DNA of 64,000 nt from Mucilaginibacter rubeus (GCF_014643835.1 NZ_BMKD01000003.1:558001-622000), one strand, 5' to 3'; shown: positions 25,530 through 34,422, numbered from the stretch's first letter. The notes: generated from the letters alone by a model not told the origin. A program made the numbers and translations.

Positions 25530-26126
25530 ATGATACGTACCAGTTTTACTAAATGGTTTGTTTTACTAAGTTTATCCATCTCGGTGGCTTTAACTTCCTG
25601 CCAAAAAGACGAGGAAGTGAAAGATATCAGCGCGGTTAAAACATCAGGCAGTAAGGACAGCGTATCGTCAGTAAACATTATCAATACTCCGGGTAATTTT
25701 CTTGCAGGCAAAGGTACTTTAAAAGTTACCATCGAAGATTCAACTTACACTTTCGATGCCAGCCAGGATTCAATCGCATTCATAAACGTGCATAATGGCG
25801 ATAACAAATACTTTGGCATCACAGCGATCAATAAAGCGCATAACATGAGTTTTGGCATCAGCTCGTTAGGATTGGCTTCTGTGAAAACCAGCAGCGACGT
25901 AGCCGGAAGTCAGTTTTTGTTTAAGGTTGATGAAAAAAAACCTTTGCTTCAATATACCCTGACCAAATATGCCGGACAACAGGATTTTGGTAAGATTGAT
26001 ATAGATCAGTATAATCACGAAAATATGATTGCTAAAGGTACTTTCTTTACCTTTTTAGCTAAAGACGATAAGTCTGACTCTCCCTTTTACCGCGTTGAGG
26101 GAAGCTTCGAGCTACAACTCAAATAA
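25530..26126 (+). CDS. Lipoprotein of unknown function (198 aa)
   Basis: The start at 25530 (MIRTSFTKWF) gives a signal peptide with lipobox ALTSC and an acidic mature start QKDEEVKD. The mature part is beta-rich (GTLKVTIEDSTYTFDASQDS, then MSFGISSLGLASVKTSS) and resembles small periplasmic or surface lipoproteins of Bacteroidota. No known domain is recognisable. An upstream TTG at 25503 would add 9 residues and is rejected. The 274-base upstream region holds nothing else I can identify. Confidence 0.7.
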   Translation: MIRTSFTKWFVLLSLSISVALTSCQKDEEVKDISAVKTSGSKDSVSSVNIINTPGNFLAGKGTLKVTIEDSTYTFDASQDSIAFINVHNGDNKYFGITAINKAHNMSFGISSLGLASVKTSSDVAGSQFLFKVDEKKPLLQYTLTKYAGQQDFGKIDIDQYNHENMIAKGTFFTFLAKDDKSDSPFYRVEGSFELQLK

Positions 26127-26271
26127 AATCCGGTTCTGTTTTTAACATTGGTTTGGAAATTTTACTCAGTAATATGAAGGTAAAAAAGCCATTACCTAAT
26201 CATCATTAGTGCCGGGCGAGGCAGGAATCCGGCTCTTTTTTTGTACCTTTACGCAAATTTTAAAAACATTG

Positions 26272-26562
26272 ATGAAAGTATTTATTGCAGGTCTTCCTTT
26301 AGAAGTAGATGAGGCCGAATTAACAGCTGTGTTTGGTGATTTTGGGCCGGTTAAATCGCTCAGGATCATTAAAGATCGCGAAACAAAAGAGAGTAAGGGT
26401 TTTGGTTTTGTGGAGATGGTTAACGAGGATGAAGCGAAAGAAGCGATACGTTGCATGAATGGAGCAAGTTATTATGGCCGCAGGATCACGGTTAACGTAG
26501 CCGAAGATAAAGGTCCTGGCTTTAACGGCGGTGGCCAAAAAGGTGGCTTCAGACGTAATTAA
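26272..26562 (+). CDS. RRM-type RNA-binding protein
   Basis: This 96-aa protein is a single RRM with RNP2 (KVFIAGLP, residues 2-9) and RNP1 (SKGFGFVEM, about 39-47), followed by a Gly-rich tail (GPGFNGGGQKGGFRRN). Such single-domain proteins are common in cyanobacteria and Bacteroidota and are often cold-inducible RNA chaperones. The start at 26272 puts RNP2 at the N-terminus; the longer ORF from 26209 is rejected. A terminator follows at 26601. Confidence 0.9.
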   Translation: MKVFIAGLPLEVDEAELTAVFGDFGPVKSLRIIKDRETKESKGFGFVEMVNEDEAKEAIRCMNGASYYGRRITVNVAEDKGPGFNGGGQKGGFRRN

Positions 26563-26600
26563 TACCAACTAAAACATTATTCTTCTTTTTTAAAAATATT

Positions 26601-26624
26601 AGCCGGCTTAGTCCGGCTTTTTTG
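26601..26624 (+). terminator. Rho-independent terminator after the RRM gene
   Basis: AGCCGG and CCGGCT form a six-pair stem with a 6-base loop and a T run behind (TTTTTT). Confidence 0.8.
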
Positions 26625-26659
26625 TTTTTGGTGATGTCGGATTTTATAATTTAAATTAA

Positions 26660-26809
26660 TTTGTTGCTTTCCAAACAACAGCCCTGAAATTGATCTGTTT
26701 ACGTGCGCAATTTAATGGGTACGTGCTGCCGGCCGGGACTTATTATTACGTGGTTGATCTTAAAGATGGTAAGAAACCGCTGTCGGGGTATGTAACACTT
26801 TTAAAGTGA
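26660..26809 (+). pseudogene. Remnant of a gliding-motility-type C-terminal sorting domain (CHU_C)
   Basis: A short plus-strand frame ends QFNGYVLPAGTYYYVVDLKD, then KKPLSGYVTLLK and a stop. That is the characteristic end of the type B sorting domain of type 9 secretion substrates (NGK.LPAGTYYYV.DLKDG..PLTGYVTLLR). The frame opens only at 26660 behind a stop and has no start, so this is a decayed 3' fragment of a large secreted protein. Confidence 0.75.
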
Positions 26810-26844
26810 TATATGCGAGCCGGCGCAATTAAGTAACTTATTGT

Positions 26845-27192
26845 TTATGATGCTTGTGCCAGTGAATTGTTAACATCGAGGTTACTAAGTAAGTTGTCAA
26901 GCTTGAGGTTAAATTCTTTCAATTTGATATCGCCTTTTTCAAAAGCCCCTGTTAAGCGTGTTAACTCCTGTTCAATACTTGTTACAATGGTATTGTTGGT
27001 ATTGGCAGCATTCTTTTGCAAATCTTCAATTACTTCTATTTTATGTTCTGCAGCTTTAAGCAGGTATAGCTGTTGCACATCGGCGGTTATATGACTACTA
27101 TCGCCAGCTTTTGTGTTTTGCCGTTTGTTAAATTCAACTAAAATTATGGCAGCAATAATAGCCGCGATTACCAGTATCATGATAGGTTCCAT
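26845..27192 (-). CDS. Small single-pass membrane protein with coiled coil (115 aa)
   Basis: Residues 4-20 form a hydrophobic membrane segment (MILVIAAIIAAIILVEF), and the rest is helical and charged, ending KEFNLKLDNLLSNLD. The C-terminus resembles that of the 30784-31119 protein (YNDKLGELLENLG), as does the single N-terminal membrane segment, so the two may be paralogues. No function is known. Confidence 0.6.
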   Translation of the reverse strand: MEPIMILVIAAIIAAIILVEFNKRQNTKAGDSSHITADVQQLYLLKAAEHKIEVIEDLQKNAANTNNTIVTSIEQELTRLTGAFEKGDIKLKEFNLKLDNLLSNLDVNNSLAQAS

Positions 27193-27409
27193 CTTCTTCT
27201 CTTTTATTACAACTTTATCACTCCGGCAGAGGCCTGCGGTTTATAATTACTATAAATATAATTGAATAAAGAATAAACTAAAAAGCTATTGTTGATAAAA
27301 TGCCCATTTGTGAATAACTATTGAGAAATGGTTGTAAGTTTTGTGTAAATATGTGAAGCTTTAAATAGATGGAAACAGGTTAGCCATGCCGGATAGCTGT
27401 TGTAATTTG

Positions 27410-27934
27410 TTATTGTTTGCTATTGAGCCGCTTTTCGTAGCACAAAAAACTTAAACCCGGCCTTATATCCAGGCTAATTTCGCCGGCCAAAACATAGCCC
27501 AGCTTTGGGAATAGCTTTTGCGTTGCCATGTTCGCAGTATTGGTGTCAATTCGTAATGTATTTATTCCTCGCTGTATAGCTTCATGTTCGGCCTGCTTGA
27601 GAAGTGCTGTGGCGACGCCCCGGCCCTGGTAGTTAATGTTTACAGCAAGCCGATGCGTAACTATAGCAGCTTCACCGATATCAAGCCCGGCCTGCGCATA
27701 TTCTGCATCCTGATCGGTAGTTAGGGCAGCCACACCCGCAATTGCTCCTGTAACTTCGGCCACCCAAAGTTGGTTAAGGTTAATGTCATCTGTAAATACT
27801 TGTTTATTGGGATAGTCGTCATTCCATTGAAAATTACCTGCTGCTTTCATGCCAGGTATTACTTCAGCTACAAAAGCTAATATCTGGGGTATATCATTGA
27901 GGGTAGCCAGCCGGATTGTCATTTTATCTGTCAA
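27410..27934 (-). CDS. GNAT-family N-acetyltransferase
   Basis: This 174-aa protein has the acetyl-CoA binding motif A region RLAVNINYQGRGVATALL, with the Q-x-x-G-x-A core, followed by motif B (INTLRIDTNTANMATQKLFPKLGY). The substrate is not predictable. It is transcribed away from the S24 repressor gene's stop; the 28081-28124 hairpin separates them. Confidence 0.88.
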   Translation of the reverse strand: MTDKMTIRLATLNDIPQILAFVAEVIPGMKAAGNFQWNDDYPNKQVFTDDINLNQLWVAEVTGAIAGVAALTTDQDAEYAQAGLDIGEAAIVTHRLAVNINYQGRGVATALLKQAEHEAIQRGINTLRIDTNTANMATQKLFPKLGYVLAGEISLDIRPGLSFLCYEKRLNSKQ

Positions 27935-28080
27935 ATAAATTGTAATTAAAAATAGGGAAGTGTTTAAGATATGATAGCTTGCCTTTTGTAATAATGATCA
28001 GCTTATTTCGCCGTAGGGTTTTTATACGGTTTTCGGTATTCATTTTATAAGTATGATAACTGGTCACCGGGCAGGTAATA

Positions 28081-28124
28081 ATGGCGGTAGAATTTGTTTT
28101 TCTTTTAACAAATTCTACCGCCAT
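28081..28124 (-). terminator. 18-bp perfect hairpin downstream of the S24 repressor gene
   Basis: ATGGCGGTAGAATTTGTT (28081-28098) and AACAAATTCTACCGCCAT (28107-28124) pair perfectly across an 8-base loop. It starts 6 bases past the stop at 28130. There is no long T run, so it may protect mRNA ends as well as terminate. Confidence 0.7.
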
Positions 28125-28129
28125 GCGGG

Positions 28130-28831
28130 TTAATGGTTATGCTTTTTGTGGATATCTTTAACAAGGCAAAGTTTTTTGATGTCGGCTACTTTTATAATAA
28201 ATGGGGCATATTTAAGCCGGTTGCCAACCATCTCGGTTGTATTATCTGAATGTGCAATTACTTCATCAGGGCTATCCCCTGCAAGCAGGCGTTTATACAT
28301 GCGGTAATCTCCCCACTCAATGTAATAAACCTCGCCGGGTAGGATCTTTTTGTCATGAATTATTTTTAGTGCAACCCAGCAGCCGTTTTCAAGGTATGGA
28401 TACATGCTGTGCCCCCAAACCGGAAGTGCGAAATCGCAGTCCTCAATGCCCGGGAAATTCATATGACCAACAGGCTGTGAATCATTAATGTCGTTATATA
28501 CTTCTACGCCTGAAGCGGTTGCAGAAATTTCATACATAGGTATGCCCTCACTGTGTTTGGATACAGGCTTTGATTCAGGAAAATTCTGTGTTTTATCTCC
28601 TGCTATGTAGTCTTTGTATTTTTCTTTGAAAATACGGAGTTTTTCTGGATCTATGTTCTGTCGGCTCTTTATTATTTCAGTGATCGAGCTTGGTGAATTA
28701 AAGCCTAACGCTTCAGCTAATTGAGCATTTCCGTTAAAAGCTTTTCCCTTAAGCTGATTATAAAGTATGATGAACTCCAATGTTTCGGGCCGTACAATCT
28801 TTATTTTGTTTGGTTTTATCTCGTTTTCCAT
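28130..28831 (-). CDS. CI/LexA-like S24 repressor
   Basis: This 233-aa protein has an N-terminal HTH (GNAQLAEALGFNSPSSITEI, about 34-54) and a C-terminal S24 peptidase fold with nucleophile Ser142 in GHSMYPYL and Lys180 in YRMYKRLL. The linker has a possible self-cleavage region around residues 100-110. Such proteins repress stress or phage genes until RecA-stimulated cleavage. A perfect 18-bp palindrome lies 23 bases upstream of its start, next to a divergent promoter. It could be a remnant of a phage switch or a free-standing regulator. Confidence 0.85.
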   Translation of the reverse strand: MENEIKPNKIKIVRPETLEFIILYNQLKGKAFNGNAQLAEALGFNSPSSITEIIKSRQNIDPEKLRIFKEKYKDYIAGDKTQNFPESKPVSKHSEGIPMYEISATASGVEVYNDINDSQPVGHMNFPGIEDCDFALPVWGHSMYPYLENGCWVALKIIHDKKILPGEVYYIEWGDYRMYKRLLAGDSPDEVIAHSDNTTEMVGNRLKYAPFIIKVADIKKLCLVKDIHKKHNH

Positions 28832-28845
28832 GGATGAAATAATTT

Positions 28846-28888
28846 AAAGATTTTTCTTTATTATAATAAAGATTATTCTGTATATTTG
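28846..28888. promoter_or_regulatory. Operator palindrome and divergent plus-strand promoter at the S24 repressor
   Basis: TCTTTATTATAATAAAGA (28855-28872) is a perfect 18-bp palindrome, and AAAGATTTTTCTTT (28846-28859) gives a second overlapping half-site pair. TATATTTG (28881-28888) is a -7 box directed rightwards; its -33 region falls inside the palindrome. Repressor binding would block transcription of the genes from 29037 on. Confidence 0.65.
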
Positions 28889-29036
28889 TTTCGTTGATAA
28901 TTGCTAATGTAAGTCAAATTATTCACAAATCAAAATGTTCGGTTCGTTTTATAAAGAGTATTCTTTTAGTTAAATACAATGTTCTGTAATTTAAAATCAA
29001 GAAATAATATCAATAAATAATCAATATCATACTACC

Positions 29037-29231
29037 ATGCATATAGCATTTTCGGCCTTGCGGCAATTGACAGGAGTTAATAACAATCAAGATAGTCGGG
29101 ATACTTTGAATGAACATGAGGCTTTGCAGCGCTTTGAGGGTTACAAAACTGCATGTGAAAAATATAGAGATGAAATTGCTGCTATCCAAAAGTATATGCC
29201 GGGATGGATGCCCGCTTTTAAACGGTCATAA
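29037..29231 (+). CDS. Small protein controlled by the S24 operator (64 aa)
   Basis: It is helical and charged, with a segment EALQRFEGYKTACEKYRDEI and an aromatic end (MPGWMPAFKRS). It is the first gene downstream of the promoter at 28881 and is followed by the frameshifted 29299 gene. No family is recognised. The position suggests it is part of a small repressor-controlled operon. Confidence 0.55.
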   Translation: MHIAFSALRQLTGVNNNQDSRDTLNEHEALQRFEGYKTACEKYRDEIAAIQKYMPGWMPAFKRS

Positions 29232-29298
29232 CCTGGTTGCAGGTATTACGGTCTAAAATGCTCAATTAAAATAATACGAAATCAATACACTAATTATC

Positions 29299-29714
29299 AT
29301 GATAAAAATTTCTCAAAAACTTAAAAGCCAGCTTTGGTGGCTTATTATATCGGTTGATTATGATTACAGCCGGATAACTATTGCCGAACACGATATTACC
29401 GATGAAGTGCTTACTTTGTGGCTGGAAGATAAACAGGATTTTAAAAACTCAATTGATGAATGCCTTCAGGTAGATATCCGGATCCGTGACCTTGCCCGGA
29501 TCATTAAAGCCGAAAATCTGAATAGTTACGAGGGTACCAAATTACACCCAACCAAAAACTTTGCCTACAAGGCCCGCATCGAAATTAACACCCCTTGCAA
29601 TGGTATAAAGAGGATGCCTCGTCACCCGAACAGCAATGGACCCGCGAAGCTGTATTGAAAGCTTTGCTTACACAACTTGTAGAAGAAGGTGCAGCAAGCG
29701 ATTATACTTATTAA
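29299..29714 (+). pseudogene. Frameshifted gene of unknown function (about 138 aa if restored)
   Basis: The frame from 29299 reads normally (KISQKLKSQLWWLIISVDYD, then KNFAYKARIEINTP) and ends out of frame at 29658. One base back, the next frame continues LQWYKEDASSPEQQWTREAV, then LLTQLVEEGAASDYTY, and stops at 29714. The junction is at the run ACCCCT near 29590: one extra C restores a continuous protein. It is either a point deletion or a natural slip. No domain is recognised. Confidence 0.6.
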
Positions 29715-29806
29715 ATTAGCTGTAAAATATGCTATTTGGCATTTATTACATAATTGACCGTGTTGTTAAAATTGCTTTAAATACTGTTTCATAGGCTTGA
29801 AATCAT

Positions 29807-30113
29807 TCACCGTCCATGAGTTACGGTTTTACCTGATTGGGCGTAACCAGGCAAATCAATCGTAATAACCAGGCATTTATTACCAAAGGATTTTACGTGA
29901 TTTGTTAAAGTAGCTTTTGTTAATGCGCCATCCATGTACAAAAAGCAATGCGGTATCACCTTTACCCGAATCTGTGTAAGCAATGTTAACTTCATGGTTG
30001 CTGATTTTTACAGCAGACTTATCAACAGCGTTTTTGTTTTTCGGGTGCTGGGTGCAGGCATACCACAATCCAATTGAGGTTGCCAGTGAAAACAATGCGG
30101 GTAACTTTTTCAT
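29807..30113 (-). pseudogene. Decayed alpha/beta-hydrolase gene
   Basis: The minus strand starts MKKLPALFSLATSIG, a lipoprotein-like signal (LWYACTQ), and runs to LLFVHGWRINKSYF, the oxyanion strand of alpha/beta hydrolases. It then shifts frame to TNHVKSFGNKCLVITIDLPG, and again to NSWTVNDFKP. Two frameshifts are visible, and everything after the nucleophile region is missing. It is a dead remnant. Confidence 0.75.
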
Positions 30114-30253
30114 ACAGACCGATAATTATATGCAGCAGTTTCGCTATATAAATATCCGTTTATGAATAGGTTGCGGCCAAATGTTTAACTTATTTTAACA
30201 AAGTAATTATGGTATGCCTAAAGGAGGCCCGGTATGCAGGCTTCTACACTATT

Positions 30254-30586
30254 TTACTTAACCAGCTGTTGTTCTTTTTCAATATGCTCAACAAGCTCCA
30301 AATCTTCGCTAACAGCTTCGGCTTCAGGACTTGCGTAGTTTAGCTTGCGGAAACGCCACTGGGCAAAAGCAGGTTCCTGGAAGCGGTTTATCAGTTTAAA
30401 AAATTTGGGGAAATTGTGTACTTCTTCCAACAACAGGCCGGTTACAATACCATTGTTATCAAGTATTTCGCGTATGGTGTATTCCTTATCTTTGGTGATC
30501 CAAATCTCAAAGTCCTGCCGTATTTCAGCCATCTTTTCAGGATCTATTTTGTCGTTTATACAAATTACCTTATCGCCCGGTTTCAT
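30254..30586 (-). CDS. Conserved hypothetical protein (110 aa)
   Basis: It starts MKPGDKVICINDKIDPEKM and has a short beta-barrel-like N-terminal part (DKEYTIREILDNNGIVTGLL), followed by an acidic helical tail (EAEAVSEDLELVEHIEKEQQ). The N-terminus looks like an SH3-like or KOW-type fold. No function is known. Confidence 0.6.
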   Translation of the reverse strand: MKPGDKVICINDKIDPEKMAEIRQDFEIWITKDKEYTIREILDNNGIVTGLLLEEVHNFPKFFKLINRFQEPAFAQWRFRKLNYASPEAEAVSEDLELVEHIEKEQQLVK

Positions 30587-30783
30587 AATGATCGCAATTT
30601 TATGTATCCCTTTTGTTAAGGGATTATGAATGTAAAGGTCGGCTTTTTATGCGTATTTTAAAATTTGTGCAGAAGGATTTTTGTCGTTGAGAAATATTTG
30701 AAAAAAGTTTTTAATATTATGCAACCTTATTTTATTGACTTCGTATTAAAATGTATAATGAATGTTTAATATCAGTGCTTTAT

Positions 30784-31119
30784 ATGGATTATTTTTATTT
30801 GTTTATGATAGCGGGGCTCGGACTGGTATTTGTTATTTTACAGTTTGATAAGCAACAACGCAGCAGGGTTAATTTATTGCTGAAAAACGCGAATGATGTG
30901 CAGCCGTTACTGATGAAACGATGCATGGATCAAAAAATAAGTAAAATTAATGCGGGGCTCAGTGCTGATACCTGTCATATGAATATTCGTAACGATGCGA
31001 AGCAAAAAATAGGGACAAACCTGCAACAGATAGCAGATGAGTACCATGCAGGAAAGATCAGTTTGCCGGTTTATAATGATAAGCTTGGCGAGCTGCTTGA
31101 AAATTTAGGAAATAAATAA
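30784..31119 (+). CDS. Small single-pass membrane protein (111 aa)
   Basis: The start at 30784 (MDYFYLFMIAGLGLVFVIL) gives an immediate membrane segment followed by a basic, helical tail ending VYNDKLGELLENLG. Membrane segment plus similar C-terminus suggest a paralogue of the 26845-27192 protein. An upstream start at 30751 is also open. A terminator follows at 31183. Confidence 0.55.
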   Translation: MDYFYLFMIAGLGLVFVILQFDKQQRSRVNLLLKNANDVQPLLMKRCMDQKISKINAGLSADTCHMNIRNDAKQKIGTNLQQIADEYHAGKISLPVYNDKLGELLENLGNK

Positions 31120-31182
31120 TTTATGGTTTAACCTGAGTTTATTTTATTGTCATATATAGTTTTTGTTGGTTAGTTTTACTTT

Positions 31183-31217
31183 AAGGTCATTTGCTGTTGG
31201 GGCATTTGACCTTTTTT
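31183..31217 (+). terminator. Rho-independent terminator
   Basis: AAGGTCA pairs with TGACCTT, followed by a T run (TTTT). It ends the 30784-31119 gene. Confidence 0.65.
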
Positions 31218-31290
31218 GTTTTGGGTGCTTATTCAATAAAGTAATTATATATTGCATGGATAAACAAAATGATTATTATTGCAGTCACTT

Positions 31291-31653
31291 ATGTCTGACG
31301 AAGCGATTATAAAACGGTTAAAGGTAGTTGTAAAAGAGCACGGCGGCCAGCTGGGGCTTGCCGGGGCCATTGGTGTTGATCAGGGTTTCATTAGCAAGGT
31401 GATCAACAAAAAGCAGGATATTAGCTATTATCTTATCCGGAAGCTCTGTTTTCAGCTTAAATACTCGCCCGAATGGCTTATTCTTGGTACGGGCGAAAAA
31501 ATGATCAACAAACCCGAATCGGCCAAGCTTATTACCGAAATACAAATGATGCGTACCGAGGTTGATATTTTACAGGCCCGTATGCGCGCCTACGAAATGG
31601 AATTGAAAGAGCTGCGCGCGCAATTACATATAGAAGATAAGAAGGCGGTATAA
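31291..31653 (+). CDS. HTH (Xre-type) protein with C-terminal coiled coil
   Basis: This 120-aa protein has an N-terminal HTH (QLGLAGAIGVDQGFISKVIN, about 20-40) and a C-terminal heptad-rich helix (LITEIQMMRTEVDILQARMR) that probably dimerises it. The start at 31291 is ATG (MSDEAI), and the TTG at 31279 is rejected. A terminator follows. The regulated genes are unknown. Confidence 0.75.
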   Translation: MSDEAIIKRLKVVVKEHGGQLGLAGAIGVDQGFISKVINKKQDISYYLIRKLCFQLKYSPEWLILGTGEKMINKPESAKLITEIQMMRTEVDILQARMRAYEMELKELRAQLHIEDKKAV

Positions 31654-31676
31654 CCACTCCAAATCCGCGTAAATGT

Positions 31677-31697
31677 AAAAGCCCCTTTCGGGGCTTG
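31677..31697 (+). terminator. Rho-independent terminator
   Basis: A hairpin formed by AGCCCC and GGGGCT, with a 4-base loop TTTC, lies 24 bases past the HTH gene stop. Confidence 0.65.
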
Positions 31698-31761
31698 ATT
31701 GTTATTTATAGATCAGTTAATAGTTACTTATTATACGAGTATTGTAAATGAAAAGTTATTG

Positions 31762-33996
31762 TTATTTGCAATATTTTATAATAAAATCAGATGCTTCTTT
31801 TACGCCCATACTTAAAGCTTTATTCATATCGGCGCAGCCGCCGGTTTTATCATCAAGGGTTATTTTTGCAAGCCCCCTTTGTAGATAAGCACGGCCATTT
31901 TTCGCGTCAAGGCTTATAGCGGTATTACAGTCTAAAATTGCTCCGTTCAGATCTTTTAAATTTATTTTGGCGGCAGCCCTGTCAATATATAGATCAGGAT
32001 TGTTAGGGGCAAGTTTAACCACGGCTGCAAAATCTTCTTTCACTCCCTGGGCATCCCCGAGATTACTTTTAGCAATACCGCTATGTGAGTAAGCTTTTAC
32101 ATTGGTATCGTTCATATAAATGGCATTATGATAATCATCGGCAGCGCCGGCATAATCCTTCATAGCCATTTTAGTATCGCCCCTGATTAAAAAGGTTTCG
32201 TCGTTTGAGTAAATTGACACGGCACGGTCGAGATCAGCGAGGGCGCCTTTATAGTTTTTAAGTTTGGCTTTTACAAACCCCCGCGCTTGCCATACTAAAG
32301 CCGTTGAATCTGATAATGAGTCAATTTTTAGTGCGTTGTTCAAATCGGCTATGGCGCCGTTGTTGTCTTCAGCGTCTGCTTTGGCCAGGCCCCGCTTCAA
32401 CAATAGCGTTATATTTTTAGGGGCTTTTAGTACACCGGTATTATAATCGGCCATGGCCCCTTTGGCATCGCCGGTGGCGGCTTTTGCTTCACCCCGATAA
32501 AGGTAAAAATCAGCATTTGCAGGGTTAAGTGCTATAGCCTTGTTAAATATTTGTACGCCATTGTTAGTGTATTTATAAAAATTATTGATTTTACCCAATC
32601 GTGAATAACCATTTTGTTGTTGTGGGGCAATACTGATCAGTTTTTCGAGGTCAGTTACAGCCGCGGCATAATCGCCCAGTTTGGTTTTTTCAATAGCCCG
32701 GTTTAAAAAGGCGTAAGTATAAACCGGGTTTATAGCAATGGCCTTGGTATAGTCGTTAATAGCAGCTAAGGGAGCCCCTAAATCGCGATAAGCATCGCCG
32801 CGCGACAGGTAAGCTTCATCACTTTTACCGTTCAGGCCGATTGCTTTTGTTAAATCGGCAATCACTCCCGCGGTATCCTTCATGGCCATTTTAGCTTTGC
32901 TCAAGGTTACGTAAGCACTTATGCTGTTGGGGTTTATTTTAATTGCCGAATCGGCATCAGCTCTGGCGCCTTCGTAATTGCCTAATGCCAGCTTTGAAAA
33001 TGAACGACTTTGGTATGCATCGCCGTTTTTGGAGTCAAGGGCAATAGCTTTGTTAAAATCTTCCAACGCGGCATTATTATCTTTTTTGTCGCTTTTAATA
33101 ATTCCACGATAAAGGTACAGATTTGCATTCCGGGGAAATTGAGCAATTGCCTTGTTGAAATAATCAAGAGCTCCATTTGAATCGCCCAGGCTGCTTTGGG
33201 CATTGGCCATGTAAAGCAAAAGGTTTTTAAGGTTGGGGTTGATAGCGGCCGCTTTTTTATAATCATCAACCGCGCCTTTAAAATCATTTAGTTTTGCCCT
33301 GGTATTTGCCCGATAGAAGTATGCTTCAGCGTTATCGGGATTAAGCGATAGTGTTTTGGTATAATCAGCAATAGCGCCATTATAATCGTTTATGCTGGCC
33401 TTGCTGCCTGCCATGTATTGATAGATTTCGGCGCTGTTAGGGCTTAGTTTAACAGCCATGTTATAATCAGCAATGGCCCCGGTAAAATCGTTATTATTGT
33501 TTTTGGCCAGGCCCCGGTACTTGTAAAGATCGGAGTTGTTTGGTGTAAATTGAAGTGCCGTGGTAAAATCGGCAATAGCGCCGGTATAATCGCTCATGTT
33601 ACTTTTAGCATTGCCTCTGTAGTGGAACATGTCTGGAGTTTTTGGTCCCAGCGCTATCGCGCGGTCAAAATCAATAATGGCCGCCTGATAGTCTTGCATG
33701 GCAGCCTCTGCATTGGCTTTATACAGGTAGGCGTTGGTCAAATCGGCTTTCAGGGCAATGGCCTGAGCATAATCATTAATAGCTGCTTTATAGTTTTTGA
33801 GGTTGCCATATGCATTGGCCCTGTAATAAAAAACGTCCGCGTTTTTGTTGTTTAATTCTATAGCACGTGTAAAATCTTGTATGGCATCTTTGTAATTCCC
33901 TACATTGGCTTTTGAGTTTCCCTCCTGAATATACTTACTTGCTGTTTGGGCAAGTGAACATAGCGGCAAAAAAAGCAGAAATAGAATTTTTTTCAT
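31762..33996 (-). CDS. Secreted tetratricopeptide (TPR) repeat protein
   Basis: The start at 33996 (MKKILFLLFLPLCSLAQ) gives a signal peptide. The rest, to residue about 744, is about 21 tandem 34-residue TPR units of the type NYKAAINDYAQAIALKAD...AYLYRANA. Such proteins are protein-protein interaction platforms at or outside the inner membrane. The longer start at 34002 adds two residues. No enzymatic domain is attached, and the C-terminus ends FIIKYCK. Confidence 0.9.
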   Translation of the reverse strand: MKKILFLLFLPLCSLAQTASKYIQEGNSKANVGNYKDAIQDFTRAIELNNKNADVFYYRANAYGNLKNYKAAINDYAQAIALKADLTNAYLYKANAEAAMQDYQAAIIDFDRAIALGPKTPDMFHYRGNAKSNMSDYTGAIADFTTALQFTPNNSDLYKYRGLAKNNNNDFTGAIADYNMAVKLSPNSAEIYQYMAGSKASINDYNGAIADYTKTLSLNPDNAEAYFYRANTRAKLNDFKGAVDDYKKAAAINPNLKNLLLYMANAQSSLGDSNGALDYFNKAIAQFPRNANLYLYRGIIKSDKKDNNAALEDFNKAIALDSKNGDAYQSRSFSKLALGNYEGARADADSAIKINPNSISAYVTLSKAKMAMKDTAGVIADLTKAIGLNGKSDEAYLSRGDAYRDLGAPLAAINDYTKAIAINPVYTYAFLNRAIEKTKLGDYAAAVTDLEKLISIAPQQQNGYSRLGKINNFYKYTNNGVQIFNKAIALNPANADFYLYRGEAKAATGDAKGAMADYNTGVLKAPKNITLLLKRGLAKADAEDNNGAIADLNNALKIDSLSDSTALVWQARGFVKAKLKNYKGALADLDRAVSIYSNDETFLIRGDTKMAMKDYAGAADDYHNAIYMNDTNVKAYSHSGIAKSNLGDAQGVKEDFAAVVKLAPNNPDLYIDRAAAKINLKDLNGAILDCNTAISLDAKNGRAYLQRGLAKITLDDKTGGCADMNKALSMGVKEASDFIIKYCK

Positions 33997-34200
33997 GAAC
34001 ACGGCAGCGGTTTATCAAATATCAATAAAAAACTGTTATTGACTATGGCAAAACTTATACCATCATGAAATATCTAAAACTAATAAGAAAGGAGCGGGGG
34101 GCAATGGGCATTGGGGGTAAAATTGGGGCGTAAAAGCCCCAATTTTAAAGAGTTTAATTACAACCGGACAGGAATATTCCTTTATTTTTTAATCAATGGA

Positions 34201-34422
34201 TCAGGAAAAAGAAGCTTCGTTCGTTCTGCCCTGATTCCGTTTTTTTCCATATGCTATTGCGGCTGTACAAAGCGCAATGCACACCAATAATGCTACCTCA
34301 ATTACAATGTGAATTACCGGAACCTTGCCAGGGAAGTTTGACAACAAAATACCTGCATCCGGAACCAACAGACCAACAAGCGGGAAGCAAAAGAACATTC
34401 TTAATATTATTAATTTTTCCAT
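34201..34422 (-). CDS. Small two-segment membrane protein, paralogue 1 (73 aa)
   Basis: Starting at 34422 it reads MEKLIILRMFFCFPLVGLLV, then a Pro-Asp, a short hydrophilic stretch, and a second hydrophobic helix (VALLVCIALCTAAIAYGK) with a basic tail. The same plan and near-identical N-terminus occur in the proteins at 36486 and 42045. The function is unknown. The 312-base region upstream is described separately. Confidence 0.75.
   Translation of the reverse strand: MEKLIILRMFFCFPLVGLLVPDAGILLSNFPGKVPVIHIVIEVALLVCIALCTAAIAYGKKRNQGRTNEASFS

Noticed and set aside
26209-26271. Longer N-terminus for the RRM protein
   Set aside because: The RNP2 motif starts right after the ATG at 26272, and the extra residues are not protein-like.
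27924-28124. A 66-codon minus-strand frame between the GNAT gene and the S24 gene
   Set aside because: Its first codons are one arm of the 18-bp perfect hairpin, and its composition does not look like a protein.
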